Shown here in pieces: positions 46,345 to 57,058 of a stretch of 64,000 nt of DNA; within the stretch, counting starts at the first letter, position 1; each line of letters opens with the position of its first letter. The DNA is from Xenopus tropicalis (lineage: Eukaryota; Chordata; Amphibia; Anura; Pipidae): the NCBI RefSeq assembly GCF_000004195.4, contig NC_030680.2, forward strand, positions 4,701,437 to 4,765,436, read 5' to 3'. The notes beneath the pieces are model-generated. The model did not search any database. It saw nothing but the letters and a program-made list of their open reading frames with translations, and had not been told where the DNA came from. The position numbers and the translations under genes are program-made.

Positions 46345-46734
46345 TTAATATGACACTTGATATTGATATTCTGAGACAATTTGCAATTGGTCTTCATTTT
46401 TTATTTGGTTTTTTAGCAGCTACCTGGTTGCTAGGGTGCTTATTTACCCTAGCAACCAGGCAGTGGTTTATACGAGAGATGGGAATATGAATAGTAGAGG
46501 GCCTAAATAGAGATAAAGATATGTAATATAAAGTAACAATAACAATAAAACTGGAGCCTCACAGAGCAATAGGGTTTGGCTGCCGGGGTCAGTGACCCCC
46601 ATTTGAAAGCTGCAAAGAGGCAGAAGAAGGGAAATAATTAAAAAACTATAAAAGATAAATAATAAAAGCCAATTGCAAAGTTGCTAGGAATAGGCCATTC
46701 TACAACATACCTAAAGGTGAACCTTCCCTTTAAA
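46345..46734 (+). mobile_element. T2/Kolobok-like MITE
   Basis: Same element as 26230: TTTGCAATTGGTCTTCATTT, ATAAAACTGGAGCCTCAC, GGCTGCCGGGGTCAGTGACC and AAAGGTGAACCTTCCCTTTA. Complete apart from uncertainty at the left tip. Confidence 0.75.
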
Positions 46735-46997
46735 CGTACAAAGAACATTTACTCATTGTCAGCATTCAGGTCTTTATTTCTTTGCATTGGGCGACAGTAG
46801 GAGGCACCTTCATCTTATACATCAGGGCTGTTCTGTGATTCCTTTGATAACCTCTTAAAAAGGCCAAACTTCACAAACATGATATTCAATAATAATAAAT
46901 GGTTATTTGAGTTTGTCAAGTGAAGCAACTTGGCTTTAAAGAATCCACATCATAAATGGTACAGCATATAGTATAGTATAGTATTGTATAGTATAGT
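46735..46997. other. Spacer ending in a GTATA simple repeat
   Basis: AT-rich unique sequence; a (GTATA)n run lies at 46969-46997, directly before the next array. Confidence 0.6.
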
Positions 46998-49060
46998 AGC
47001 AGTGGGGGGATAATAGACTCTGGGAAGGGACTGGGGCTGTGGGATAGCAGGTATAGTAGGGAGAGATGGTGCCTATAGTAGCAGTGGGATAATAGCCTCT
47101 GGGAAGGGACTGGGGCTGTGGGATAGCAGGTATAGTAGGGAGAGATGGTGCCTATAGTAGCAGTGGGGGGATAATAGCCTCTGGGAAGGGACTGGGGCTG
47201 TGGGATAGCAGGTATAGTAGGGAGAGATGGTGCCTATAGTAGCAGTGGGATAATAGCCTCTGGGAAGGGACTGGGGTTGTGGGATAGCAGGTATAGTAGG
47301 GAGAGATGGTGCCTATAGTAGCAGTGGGGGGATAATAGCCTCTGGGAAGGGACTGGGGCTGTGGGATAGCAGGTATAGTAGGGAGAGATGGTGCCTATAG
47401 TAGCAGTGGGATAATAGCCTCTGGGAAGGGACTGGGGTTGTGGGATAGCAGGTATAGTAGGGAGAGATGGTGCCTATAGTAGCAGTGGGGGGATAATAGC
47501 CTCTGGGAAGGGACTGTGGCTGTGGGATAGCAGGTATAGTAGGGAGAGATGGTGCCTATAGTAGCAGTGGGATAATAGCCTCTGGGAAGGGACTGGGGCT
47601 GTGGGATAGCAGGTATAGTAGGGAGAGATGGTGCCTATAGTAGCAGTGGGGGGATAATAGCCTCTGGGAAGGGACTGGGGCTGTGGGATAGCAGGTATAG
47701 TAGGGAGAGATGGTGCCTATAGTAGCAGTGGGGGGATAATAGCCTCTGGGAAGGGGCTGGGGCTGTGGGATAGCAGGTATAGTAGGGAGAGATGGTGCCT
47801 ATAGTAGCAGTGGGGGGATAATAGCCTCTGGGAAGGGACTGGGGCTGTGGGATAGCAGGTATAGTAGGGAGAGATGGTGCCTATAGTAGCAGTGGGGGGA
47901 TAATAGCCTCTGGGAAGGGACTGGGGCTGTGGGATAGCAGGTATAGTAGGGAGAGATGGTGCCTATAGTAGCAGTGGGGGGATAATAGCCTCTGGGAAGG
48001 GACTGGGGCTGTGGGATAGCAGGTATAGTAGGGAGAGATGGTGCCTATAGTAGCAGTGGGGGGATAATAGCCTCTGGGAAGGGGCTGGGGCTGTGGGATA
48101 GCAGGTATAGTAGGGAGAGATGGTGCCTATAGTAGCAGTGGGGGGATAATAGCCTCTGGGAAGGGACTGGGGCTGTGGGATAGCAGGTATAGTAGGGAGA
48201 GATGGTGCCTATAGTAGCAGTGGGGGGATAATAGCCTCTGGGAAGGGACTGGGGCTGTGGGATAGCAGGTATAGTAGGGAGAGATGGTGCCTATAGTAGC
48301 AGTGGGGGGATAATAGCCTCTGGGAAGGGACTGGGGCTGTGGGATAGCAGGTATAGTAGGGAGAGATGGTGCCTATAGTAGCAGTGGGATAATAGCCTCT
48401 GGGAAGTGACTGGGGCTGTGGGATAGCAGGTATAGTAGGGAGAGATGGTGCCTATAGTAGCAGTGGGATAATAGCCTCTGGGAAGGGACTGGGGCTGTGG
48501 GATAGCAGGTATAGTAGGGAGAGATGGTGCCTATAGTAGCAGTGGGGGATAATAGCCTCTGGGAAGGGACTGGGGCTGTGGGATAGCAGGTATAGTAGGG
48601 AGAGATGGTGCCTATAGTAGCAGTGGGGGGATAATAGCCTCTGGGAAGGGACTGGGGCTGTGGGATAGCAGGTATAGTAGGGAGAGATGGTGCCTATAGT
48701 AGCAGTGGGGGTATAATAGCCTCTGGGAAGGGACTGGGGCTGTGGGATAGCAGGTATAGTAGGGAGAGATGGTGCCTATAGTAGCAGTGGGGGGATAATA
48801 GCCTCTGGGAAGGGACTGGGGCTGTGGGATAGCAGGTATAGTAGGGAGAGATGGTGCCTATAGTAGCAGTGGGGGGATAATAGCCTCTGGGAAGGGACTG
48901 GGGCTGTGGGATAGCAGGTATAGTAGGGAGAGATGGTGCCTATAGTAGCAGTGGGGGGATAATAGCCTCTGGGAAGGGACTGGGGCTGTGGGATAGCAGG
49001 TATAGTAGGGAGAGATGGTGCCTATAGTAGCAGCGGGGGGATAATAGCCTCTGGGAAGGG
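46998..49060 (+). repeat. 79/82-base minisatellite, about 25 copies
   Basis: The unit is ATAATAGCCTCTGGGAAGGG, ACTGGGGCTGTGGGATAGCA, GGTATAGTAGGGAGAGATGG and TGCCTATAGTAGCAGTGGG. The 82-base form has GTGGGGGGATAA and the 79-base form GTGGGATAA. They alternate in the first ~650 bases; after that the long form predominates. It ends about 460 bases before exon 2. Confidence 0.96.
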
Positions 49061-49516
49061 GTGTAGGTGTTAGAGTTCTGTATATAAATAAAATGGCTGC
49101 ACAGAGTCAGTGTTACTCCAGGCCGCACTAGTGAAAGCATCAGGACTAGAGTGTAAGTGAGTATTTGCCCCTGGGGGACACTGGGCAGCTGCAGAAATAG
49201 CGCAGGAGGTTCAGTAATGTCAGTCGGAACCACTGGAGTTTCTAAAAAAATTACCTTTCTGGCTGAAATGATGGTTCTCCAAGGTACCAAAGCCGGAGGA
49301 AAGTTCTGATTGAACAGTGTGGATATTGGCAATGAGGACACACAGGGGGGTTATGAGCTGTGGGCACCGGCGCTGCTGTTTATAGATATAGAGTTCCGCC
49401 ACCTACGGGCGATTTAATGTGAATGAGCCTTTGGTGAAATGTAATTGGGGGGGGTAATTGTTACTCTGAAGCTCCGTGTCGCTCTCTATACGATTTCTCT
49501 GCTCCGTTTCTTCCAG
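49061..49516 (+). other. nell1: Unique 3' end of intron 1 and splice acceptor of exon 2
   Basis: Single-copy sequence leading to the acceptor. The tract CGATTTCTCTGCTCCGTTTC then TTCCAG (to 49516) is a good 3' splice site. G-run at 49446-49456. Confidence 0.65.
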
Positions 49517-49645
49517 TGCTCGGATTGGGGACAGACCCCGACCTACAGATCGACGTAATAACGGAACTGGAACTGGTCAATTCAACGAGAGGCGTGACGC
49601 AAGTATTCGGGGTGCACAATGGGAGCAAAGCGTTTTTATTCCAAG
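49517..49645 (+). CDS. nell1: nell1 coding exon 2: start of the mature protein and LamG/TSPN region
   Basis: 129 bases in phase 1 at both ends, between ...TTCCAG and AG|GTGAGT. With the split first codon it reads V-LGLGTDPDLQIDVITELEL and on to VNSTRGVTQVFGVHNGSKAF-LFQ. This is the N-terminus of the secreted NELL family, entering the thrombospondin-N/laminin-G-like domain. Two N-glycosylation sequons, NST and NGS, match positions I recall as NTT and NAS in human NELL1. Exon 2 alone does not separate nell1 from nell2: DPDLQ and VN favour NELL1, while GLG and LQIDV also fit NELL2. The exon 1 match and the junction favour nell1. The last base is a G that starts the next codon (Asp in human NELL1). 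Later exons lie beyond the window. Confidence 0.9.
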
Positions 49646-49717
49646 GTGAGTGTCCGCTTCTTTGCCCAGGGGGGTCATTTGACATCTGTTTGCTTAATGG
49701 TGATTTTTGTGGTTTTG

Positions 49718-49907
49718 ACTAGTGTGAATATGTCCCATTTCGCTTTGCTGAAAAATACATTGTGCATTGAAGGCAATTTTTTTGTCTCTGCAACTTTTTT
49801 ATTCTTGCAAACATTTTCGTCTTGGCGACTTTTTTTGCAGTAAATTTAGCGAAAAAAATCACCAATGCGGAATCCACGCCTGCTGAAAAAAATTGCTAAT
49901 CACTAGT
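49718..49907. mobile_element. ACTAGTG-ended MITE, unexpanded
   Basis: Starts ACTAGTGTGAATATGTCCCA and ends TTGCTAATCACTAGT, a short inverted repeat. The body has TTCGCTTTGCTGAAAAAT and TTAGCGAAAAAAATC. It is about 190 bases and lies 72 bases after the exon 2 donor. Same family as the expanded copy at 26664-27428. Confidence 0.75.
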
Positions 49908-50021
49908 TTTGAGCCCAACGGGGACCGGTGATTGCCCACTGTATGCCTTGCTGTGTCTAAGGTTGGGGGCTACAAAAGGGGGCCATTGGCTTTGCAGGAC
50001 AGAAGCCCCTAGAATATAAAT

Positions 50022-50678
50022 ACAGGTATAGGACCCGTTATCCAGAATGCTTGGGACCAAGGGTATTCTGGATAAGGGGCCTTTCTGTAATTTGGATCTC
50101 CATACTTCAATAAGTCAATAAAACATGTATTCAACCCAATAGGGCTGTTCTGCCCCCAATAAGGGGTAATTATATCTTAGTTGGGATCAAGTACAGGTAC
50201 TGTTTTATTATTACAGAGAAAAGGGAATCATTTAACCATTAAATAAACCCAATAGGGCTGTTCTGCCCCAATAAGGGGTAATTATATCTTAGTTGGGATC
50301 AAGTACAGGTACTGTTTTATTATTACAGAGAAAAGGGAATCATTTAACCATTAAATAAACCCAATAGGGCTGTTCTGCCCCAATAAGGGGTAATTATATC
50401 TTAGTTGGGATCAAGTACAGGTACTGTTTTATTATTACAGAGAAAAGGGAATCATTTAACCATTAAATAAACCCAATAGGGCTGTTCTGCCCCAATAAGG
50501 GGTAATTATATCTTAGTTGGGATCAAGTACAGGTACTGTTTTATTATTACAGAGAAAAGGGAATCGGTTTTAAAATTCTTAATTATTTGATTTAAATGGT
50601 GTGGTATGGGAGAAAGGCTTTCCGTAATTCGGAGCTTTCTGGATAATGGGTTTCCTGATAAGGGATCCCATACCTGTA
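50022..50678 (-). mobile_element. MITE (ACAGGTATGGG family) with about 4 internal copies, reversed
   Basis: Both ends intact: ACAGGTATAGGACCCGTTAT on the left and GGGATCCCATACCTGT on the right, flanked by TA. Inside, 50107-50565 holds about four 112-base copies in reverse orientation (AGTTGGGATCAAGTACAGG). Outside the array the normal MITE arms are present (TTTCTGTAATTTGGATCTCC; CCGTAATTCGGAGCTTTCTG). Confidence 0.9.
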
Positions 50679-50713
50679 TTGATGTTTACATTAAACTTAG
50701 AATTTGGGGGCTA

Positions 50714-50945
50714 CAGGGTCGGACTGGGGGGTGCAGGGCACACCATGGCTGCCGCCCCAGGGGCCTTGCAGATGCCCCCACCGGGCGTGTCCCCTGCACT
50801 CCCTAGGGGCCTCCACTGAGCCTCCCTAAAACCCTGCAGGGGCCCCATCTGAGCCTCCCTAACCCGTCGGCCGGGGGAGCGCCGGAAATGGTTTGGTCTG
50901 GGCAGGGGCCCACCATGTTTTTTCCCAGTGGCCCAGTCCGACCCT
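50714..50945. mobile_element. CAGGGTCGGACTGG-ended MITE, complete
   Basis: Perfect 14-base inverted ends, CAGGGTCGGACTGG (50714) and CCAGTCCGACCCTG (to 50945), around a GC-rich body of about 200 bases with no coding sequence. Partial relatives at 28360 and 42717. Confidence 0.85.
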
Positions 50946-51445
50946 GGATGGCTATTATCATTAAACTACAACTCCCATGATTCCTAGGCAGCCAGTAACA
51001 AGAGCCTGTATCAGCTGCCGTTTCTCCGGCCCTGTAATGGGAAAGCTGCTGCACTCGGTGCCTGTATATTGTATGAATTGTGATTAATAGGAGAGACCCA
51101 ATGCGTTGGAACCATACGGCAGAGAACAAAGAACCATTAGGGCCTGTAGGGATATGTAAGGCATTGCGAGACGCTGTATTCCGTAGCAATTTCGCCCGAA
51201 CCCCATTCATCATTCTGTTTGCAGGCTCTTTAAGATTCACCGATGCCAGAAATCCTCATCAGTTATTTAATAAAAATTTACTGTATGATCCATTTGTCTT
51301 CCAGTCACTTTGACTTAAAGGAAAAATCATCCGTGAGAAATATGTTGTTTTTGTTTTCATGCAGAATTTACTGAAACTGCGCTTTTCCCTGCGGCTTGGA
51401 GCTGCAGTTTGTTCATATAATTGTTATTTTCTCTCACTTCTAATG
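50946..51445. other. Unique intronic spacer
   Basis: Single-copy sequence, no exon recognised. Confidence 0.5.
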
Positions 51446-52436
51446 TACAGACTCCCTGTAAGCTGCCATCAGAGTGTTCTAGTCCCACCCACTTCTTGAG
51501 CTACAGAATCCCTGCCCCTCCCCCTGTAAGCTGCCATCAGAGTGTTCTAGTCCCACCCACTTCTTGAGCTACAGAATCCCTGCCCCTCCCCCTGTAAGCT
51601 GCCATCAGAGTTTTCTAGCCCCACCCACTGCTTAAGCTAAAGACTCCCTGCCCCTCCCCCTGTAAGCTTCCATCAAAGTGTTCTAGACCCACCCACCACT
51701 CGAGTTACAGACTCCCTGCCCCTGCCCCTGTAAGCTTCCATCAGAGTGTTCTAGTCCCACCCACCACTCGAGTTACAGACTCCCTGCCCCTCCCCCTGTA
51801 AGCTTCCATCAGAGTGTTCTAATCCCACCCACTGCTTGAGTTACAGACTCCCTGCCCCTCCCCCTGTAAGCTTCCATCAGTGTGTTCTAGTCCCACTCAC
51901 TGCTCGAGTTACAGACTCCCTGCCCCTCCCCCTGTAAACTTCCATCAGAGTGTTCTAGTTCCACCCGCTGCTTGAGCTAAAGACTCCCTGCCCCTCCCCC
52001 TGTAAACTTCCATCAGAGTGTTCTAGTTCCACCCGCTGCTTGAGCTAAAGACTCCCTGCCCCTCCCACTGTAATCTTCCATCAGAGTGTTCTAATCCCAC
52101 CCATTGCTTAAATTACAGACTCCCTGCCTCCCTATAAACTGCCATCAGAGTATTCAAGTCCTGCCCTCTACTTGAGTTACAGACTCCATACTAACTGCTA
52201 TTAAAGTGTTCTAATCCCACCCACTGCTTGAGTCACAGACTCCCTGCCCCTCCCCCTGTAAGCTGCCATCAGAGTGTTCTAGTCCCACCCACTGCTTGAG
52301 TCACAGACTGCCTGCCCCTCCCCCTGTAAGCTTCCATCAGAGTTTCCATTTGCCACCCATTTGTTGAGTTACAGACTCCCTGCCCTACCAGAAACTTCCA
52401 TTAGTGTTGAAGTCCCACCCACTGCTTGAGTTATAG
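51446..52436 (-). repeat. 68-base family minisatellite, reversed, about 15 copies
   Basis: Reverse complement of the 2119-4033 family: ACAGACTCCCTGCCCCTCCC, CCTGTAAGCTGCCATCAGAG and TGTTCTAGTCCCACCCACT. Units are more diverged and vary in length (some lack the CTGCCCC part), especially near 52100-52200 and at the right edge. Confidence 0.93.
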
Positions 52437-53445
52437 GTACCCACCCTGATGCAGCCACGGGACTTCCCATTCAGAATGCCAGTTTCAGTATAACATACTT
52501 GTTATTTGCCCTCTCAGGTTGGGAGGAACCTTGGGCAAATGCCCTTTATACCCAACCCCTCAAGTCAGTGCTGCACTGATCCCTCTGACTTAGGGTTATC
52601 ACCATTCAGTGGACTGAAATTTGGGCAGGGCGTGATGGCACGTTGGCAGCCTGGTGGCCTCACAGGGCGGATCTATGATGTTGCGATTGGCCGATCACTT
52701 ATCAATTTTGGAGAGTCCTCTTCCAAATGATCTTCTTACCATAACCTTCTGTATTGACCTGTCCCTTTCTCATACAGCTAAACCCAAAACCAAAGACCAC
52801 CCAAAACCCCACTGCGCTCGCTTATACCCCCTTGTGATGTGTCGCCTCCATCTTTTGTCTGTCCTTGGGTCGGAAATGGCCAGAAAGGTCCAACGTTCAA
52901 GGAAATAAGCAATATGGCTAGTGTTTGGCTTCCTGGGGCTACTATTTGCCCTCTCAGATTAGTGCCCCTTACTGCTCCACCACTTACCCCTGCAGTCTTC
53001 TTCACCTTGACTGAACCTTCCAACCCAATGGGCCATGTCTTACCTGTCTCTCAGTCGACCCGGAAGTTGATGGGACTTTATTGCTCCCTGGATACTTCCT
53101 GGCTCCGCCCTACAAACGTCCCTGGTGCCACGGAAGTCAAAATGCCATGGGAGCCGTTGCCCTTAGAGTCGCGCTGCCGACATGATAATAAAGGGCCTAT
53201 TTGTACAGTAAAAAGGTCAGAAATAATGTTTGGCCTCATTGGGAGATGATTTGAGCAGATAGAATTAGCGGAGAGCGCGAGTTATGTCATTCTATCCACT
53301 CAAATAATTGGGAAATATTATTTTTGACCTTTTAATTGCGTTGCCGAGAGAGAAAACTTAGCGGAAACCGTATTCAGGTTTAGCATTTGGCTGAACTGAC
53401 TCTTAGCTCTTAAAGGGACAGTGACGTGTTCCAGAATTTAACAGG
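52437..53445. other. Unique intronic sequence, 1 kb
   Basis: Single-copy sequence. Frames at 52506, 52654 and 52839 (+) have no recognised domain or splice framework. No NELL exon here. Confidence 0.45.
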
Positions 53446-53764
53446 ACATTGGGGGTCATTTTCCTCTAAACGCTTACATTTTGCGCTACTGCCCCAGTCT
53501 TTCCTTTTTTGCGATTCGCAGAGAATTGCCCAAAACACTTGCGAATGAGATTGCGATTTGCATGCCCGTTGTGTGCTTATTGTGCGCCAATATAGCGCCG
53601 ATTTTCACTTTGCAAATATAAATGTGCAATTAGCGAAATCAGTTCAGCGAATATTTTTTTTTCATCACCAATTTGTGGCGCAACTCGGACCCAGAGTGTG
53701 CGCATAAATATTCGCACTTTGTGTATTTCTGTGCTGCGCAAATTTTATCAATGACCCCCAATGT
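53446..53764. mobile_element. ACATTGGGGGTCATT-ended MITE
   Basis: Perfect 15-base inverted ends, ACATTGGGGGTCATT (53446-53460) and AATGACCCCCAATGT (53750-53764). The 320-base body has TTGCGATTCGCAGAG- and GCGAAATC-type phrases and no coding capacity. Confidence 0.85.
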
Positions 53765-54244
53765 CTCTGTGCCCATGAAAAAAAACCTTCCTAGTGCTAA
53801 CCAGCACTTCTCAAAGCCCCGCCCTGCCTCCGCCCACTTCCTGAACATGGAACTCTGTTGGTCTTAGAAGTAACATAAGGCTTGGGGGACCAGGCAATGC
53901 CCCAGCCCAGGGTTCTGCTAGGCTACCTGTCGGCAAAAAAGGGTGGTGTGGGTGTATCACCTTTTTTGTGGCCTAATGGCCTGAGATGTGGGCTGGACTG
54001 AAAAATGGGCAGGGCTATGATGTAGAGGGGGTGGGGCTATGATATTGTTGGGAGGAGAGCTTCTAAACTATTGGGAAAACTGGAGGGGTCTGTAGGGTGG
54101 AAGAGGCTGTGGGTGGGATGGAGGGGGAGTAGGGGGTGGGATGGAGGCAGAGTGGGGGCGGAATTAGGGTGGGCTGGAGGGGGTTGTAGGATGGAAAAGA
54201 TAGTGGTGGAATGGAGGTGGAGTGTAGGCGGAATTGGGGCGGGT
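53765..54244. other. Spacer with a partial copy of the next element
   Basis: Bases 53955-54060 (TTTTTTGTGGCCTAATGGCC, GAGATGTGGGCTGGACTG) repeat the left part of the element at 54245. Bases 54060-54244 are an irregular prelude to the 33-base array (GGGATGGAGG, GCGGAATT). Confidence 0.6.
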
Positions 54245-55506
54245 GTAGGGTTACCACCTTTTTCGTGGCCTAATGGCCTGAGATGGGGGCTGGACTGGGA
54301 TGGAGGTTGAGTGGGGGTTGAATTAGGGTGGGATGGAGGTGGAGTGGGGGTTGAATTAGGGTGGGATGGAGGTGGAGTGGGGGTTGAATTAGGGTGGGAT
54401 GGAGGTGGAGTGGGGGTTGAATTAGGGTGGGATGGAGGTGGAGTGGGGGTTGAATTAGGGTGGGATGGAGGTGGAGTGGGGCGGAATTAGGGTGGTCTGG
54501 AGGTGGAGTGGGGCGGAATTAGGGTGGGATGGAGGTGGAGTGGGGCGGAATTAGGGTGGGATGGAGGTGGAGTGGGGCAGAATTACGGTGGGATGGAGGT
54601 GGAGTGGGGCAGAATTAGGGTGGGATGGAGGTGGAGTGGGGGTTGAATTAGGGTGGGATGGAGGTGGAGTGGGGCAGAATTACGGTGGGATGGAGGTGGA
54701 GTGGGGGTTGAATTAGGGTGGGATGGAGGTGGAGTGGGGGTTGAATTAGGGTGGGATGGAGGTGGAGTGGGGCGGAATTAGGGTGGTCTAGAGGTGGAGT
54801 GGGGCGGAATTAGGGTGGGATGGAGGTGGAGTGGGGGTTGAATTAGGGTGGGATGGAGGTGGAGTGGGGCGGAATTAGGGTGGTCTAGAGGTGGAGTGGG
54901 GCGGAATTAGGGTGGGATGGAGGTGGAGTGGGGGTTGAATTAGGGTGGGATGGAGGTGGAGTGGGGCGGAATTAGGGTGGTCTAGCAGTGGAGTGGGGCG
55001 GAATTAGGGTGGGATGGAGGTGGAGTGGGGCGGAATTAGGGTGGAATGGAGGTGGAGTGGGGCAGAATTAGGGTGGGATGGAGGTGGAGTGGGGCGGAAT
55101 TAGGGTGGGATGGAGGTGGAGTGGGGCGGAATTAGGGTGGGATGGAGGTGAAGTGGGGCAGAATTAGGGTGGGATGGAGGTGGAGTGGGGCAGAATTAGG
55201 GTGGGATGGAGGTGGAGTGGGGGTTGAATTAGGGTGGGATGGAGGTGAAGTGGGGGTTGAATTAGGGTGGGATGGAGGTGAAGTGGGGGTTGAATTAGGG
55301 TGGGATGGAGGTGAAGTGGGGGTTGAATTAGGGTGGGATGGAGGTGAAGTGGGGGTTGAATTAGGGTGGGATGGAGGTGAAGTGGGGGTTGAATTAGGGT
55401 GGGATGGAGGTGGAGTGGGGGCGGAATTAGGGTGGGATGGAGGAGCATTAGGGATTAAAAATTTACCCGCTCGGCTGGTGAAATACTGGCCATATGGCAA
55501 CCCTAT
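54245..55506. mobile_element. TAGGGTTRCCA-ended element carrying a 33-base array
   Basis: The left end TAGGGTTACCACCTTTTTCG and the right end TACTGGCCATATGGCAACCC then TAT are imperfect inverted ends. Almost all of the interior (54290-55445) is tandem repeat. The short non-repeat piece on the right (GGGATTAAAAATTTACCCGC) belongs to the element. Confidence 0.65.
54290..55445 (+). repeat. 32/33-base minisatellite, about 35 copies
   Basis: The unit is GGGATGGAGGTGGAGTGGGG followed by GTTGAATTAGGGT or CGGAATTAGGGT or CAGAATTAGGGT. GGTGAAGTGGGG units cluster at the right (55245-55390). Frames open on both strands; the repeated peptides are by-products. Confidence 0.94.
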
Positions 55507-55667
55507 ATGGGTGCGGGTCTGCAGGTAGGTCTGTGGGTCTCAGTATCAGCCCCCCCTACCTTCTGATGCTGCCTCTAGTGGCTCATGGTGGGATTTTTTT
55601 GTTCCCAATCAAATTTAGAAGAAACTTAAATTTGGAAATTACCGATTGGGCTTCTCGGCTGGAGCGG

Positions 55668-55793
55668 TTCTGAGTTGGTTCTGAGTTGGTTCTGGGTTGG
55701 TTCTGAGTTGGTTCTGAGTTGGTTCTGAGTTGGTTCTGAGTTGGTTCTGAGTTGGTTCTGGGTTGGCTCTGAGTTGGTTCTGAGTTGGTTCTG
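55668..55793. repeat. 11-base tandem repeat
   Basis: About 11 copies of TTCTGAGTTGG, with TTCTGGGTTGG variants. Confidence 0.95.
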
Positions 55794-56231
55794 CGCCCAA
55801 AGAAGCCGGGATGGAAACGGGGTCTCTAATTTATTCACTAACAAAAACGCCAGAGCGGCGAGTGCAGATATACAGCGTGTAATGGGGATTTCCATATAAA
55901 AAGGAACCATAATGAAACCCGATTTCCCCTTTTGTACTTCTGGGTCTTCCGTGTAATGGAAAAATAGCGCCGTAGCCTCTTCCTGCGCTCGCCGCGTTCC
56001 ACTTAATGGAATCAGGCGACAGATTTACATTTCTCTTCAGTGCTCAGAAAATCATGTCCCCTGGTCATTTCTATTGAGTATTTATAATCCTTTGTTTTTT
56101 TTGTTACATTTTTAAAGGTAACTGTTAAAAAAAAAAAAAAATTAGGATTAAGGATTCAGATAGGTGTTAGTGCACAGAGCTTTTGCTGGGCTGCCCTTAG
56201 CACTAACACCCCATAAAATGGGGTAAATAGG
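55794..56231. other. Unique spacer with an A-run
   Basis: Single-copy sequence with a poly-A run near 56127-56141. No exon recognised. Confidence 0.5.
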
Positions 56232-57058
56232 AACCTTGTTATGGGCTAAGGGGGCCCAGCCTGAAGGCCAGTTAGGGGGGGATTTGGGGTGAGTGCTTAT
56301 TTGTGCCCTGGGTACCCCTGGAACTATAGCGGGGTGACTGTTACCCCAATGTTTCTATATATCTGTAACCTTGTTATGGGCTAAGGGGGCCCAGCCTGAA
56401 GGCCAGTTAGGGGGGATTTGGGGTGAGTGCTTATTTGTGCCCTGGGTACCCCTGGAACTATAGCAGGGTGACTGTTACCCCAATGTTTCTATATATCTGT
56501 AACCTTGTTATGGGCTAAGGGGGCCCAGCCTGAAGGCCAGTTAGGGGGGGATTTGGGGTGAGTGCTTATTTGTGCCCTGGGTACCCCTGGAACTATAGCG
56601 GGGTGACTGTTACCCCAATGTTTCTATATATCTGTAACCTTGTTATGGGCTAAGGGGGCCCAGCCTGAAGGCCAGTTAGGGGGGGATTTGGGGTGAGTGC
56701 TTATTTGTGCCCTGGGTACCCCTGGAACTATAGCGGGGTGACTGTTACCCCAATGTTTCTATATATCTGTAACCTTGTTATGGGCTAAGGGGGCCCAGCC
56801 TGAAGGCCAGTTAGGGGGGGATTTGGGGTGAGTGCTTATTTGTGCCCTGGGTACCCCTGGAACTATAGCGGGGTGACTGTTACCCCAAGGTTTCTATATA
56901 TCTGTAACCTTGTTATGGGCTAAGGGGGCCCAGCCTGAAGGCCAGTTAGGGGGGGATTTGGGGTGAGTGCTTATTTGTGCCCTGGGTACCCCTGGAACTA
57001 TAGCGGGGTGACTGTTACCCCAAGGTTTCTATATATCTGTAACCTTGTTATGGGCTAA
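56232..57058 (+). repeat. 135-base minisatellite, locus 2 of 4, about 6 copies
   Basis: Same unit as 20504-21083. Small changes: one unit has AGCAGGGTGAC and one fewer G in the G-run (134 bases); the last two have CCCCAAGGTTTC. It faces the reversed array at 58934 across 1.9 kb. Confidence 0.96.

Larger units (their letters stand above)
10584..49516 (+). other. nell1: nell1 intron 1 (38.9 kb)
   Basis: Bounded by GTAAGG at 10584 and by a pyrimidine tract with TTCTTCCAG ending at 49516. It is phase 1 and carries most of the arrays and MITEs listed here. NELL1 genes in vertebrates are known for very large introns, so a first intron of this size is expected. No coding exon was recognised inside it. 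Confidence 0.75.

Noticed and set aside
49517..49645. Assignment to nell2 instead of nell1
   Set aside because: Exon 2 alone is ambiguous, but the exon 1 signal peptide and its junction, plus DPDLQ and VN, fit NELL1 as I recall it better. Not fully excluded without alignment.
49516..49722. 68-codon frame reading through the exon 2 donor
   Set aside because: Residues after LFQG are intronic: the GTGAGT donor is strong and the family sequence continues with a residue encoded in the next exon.
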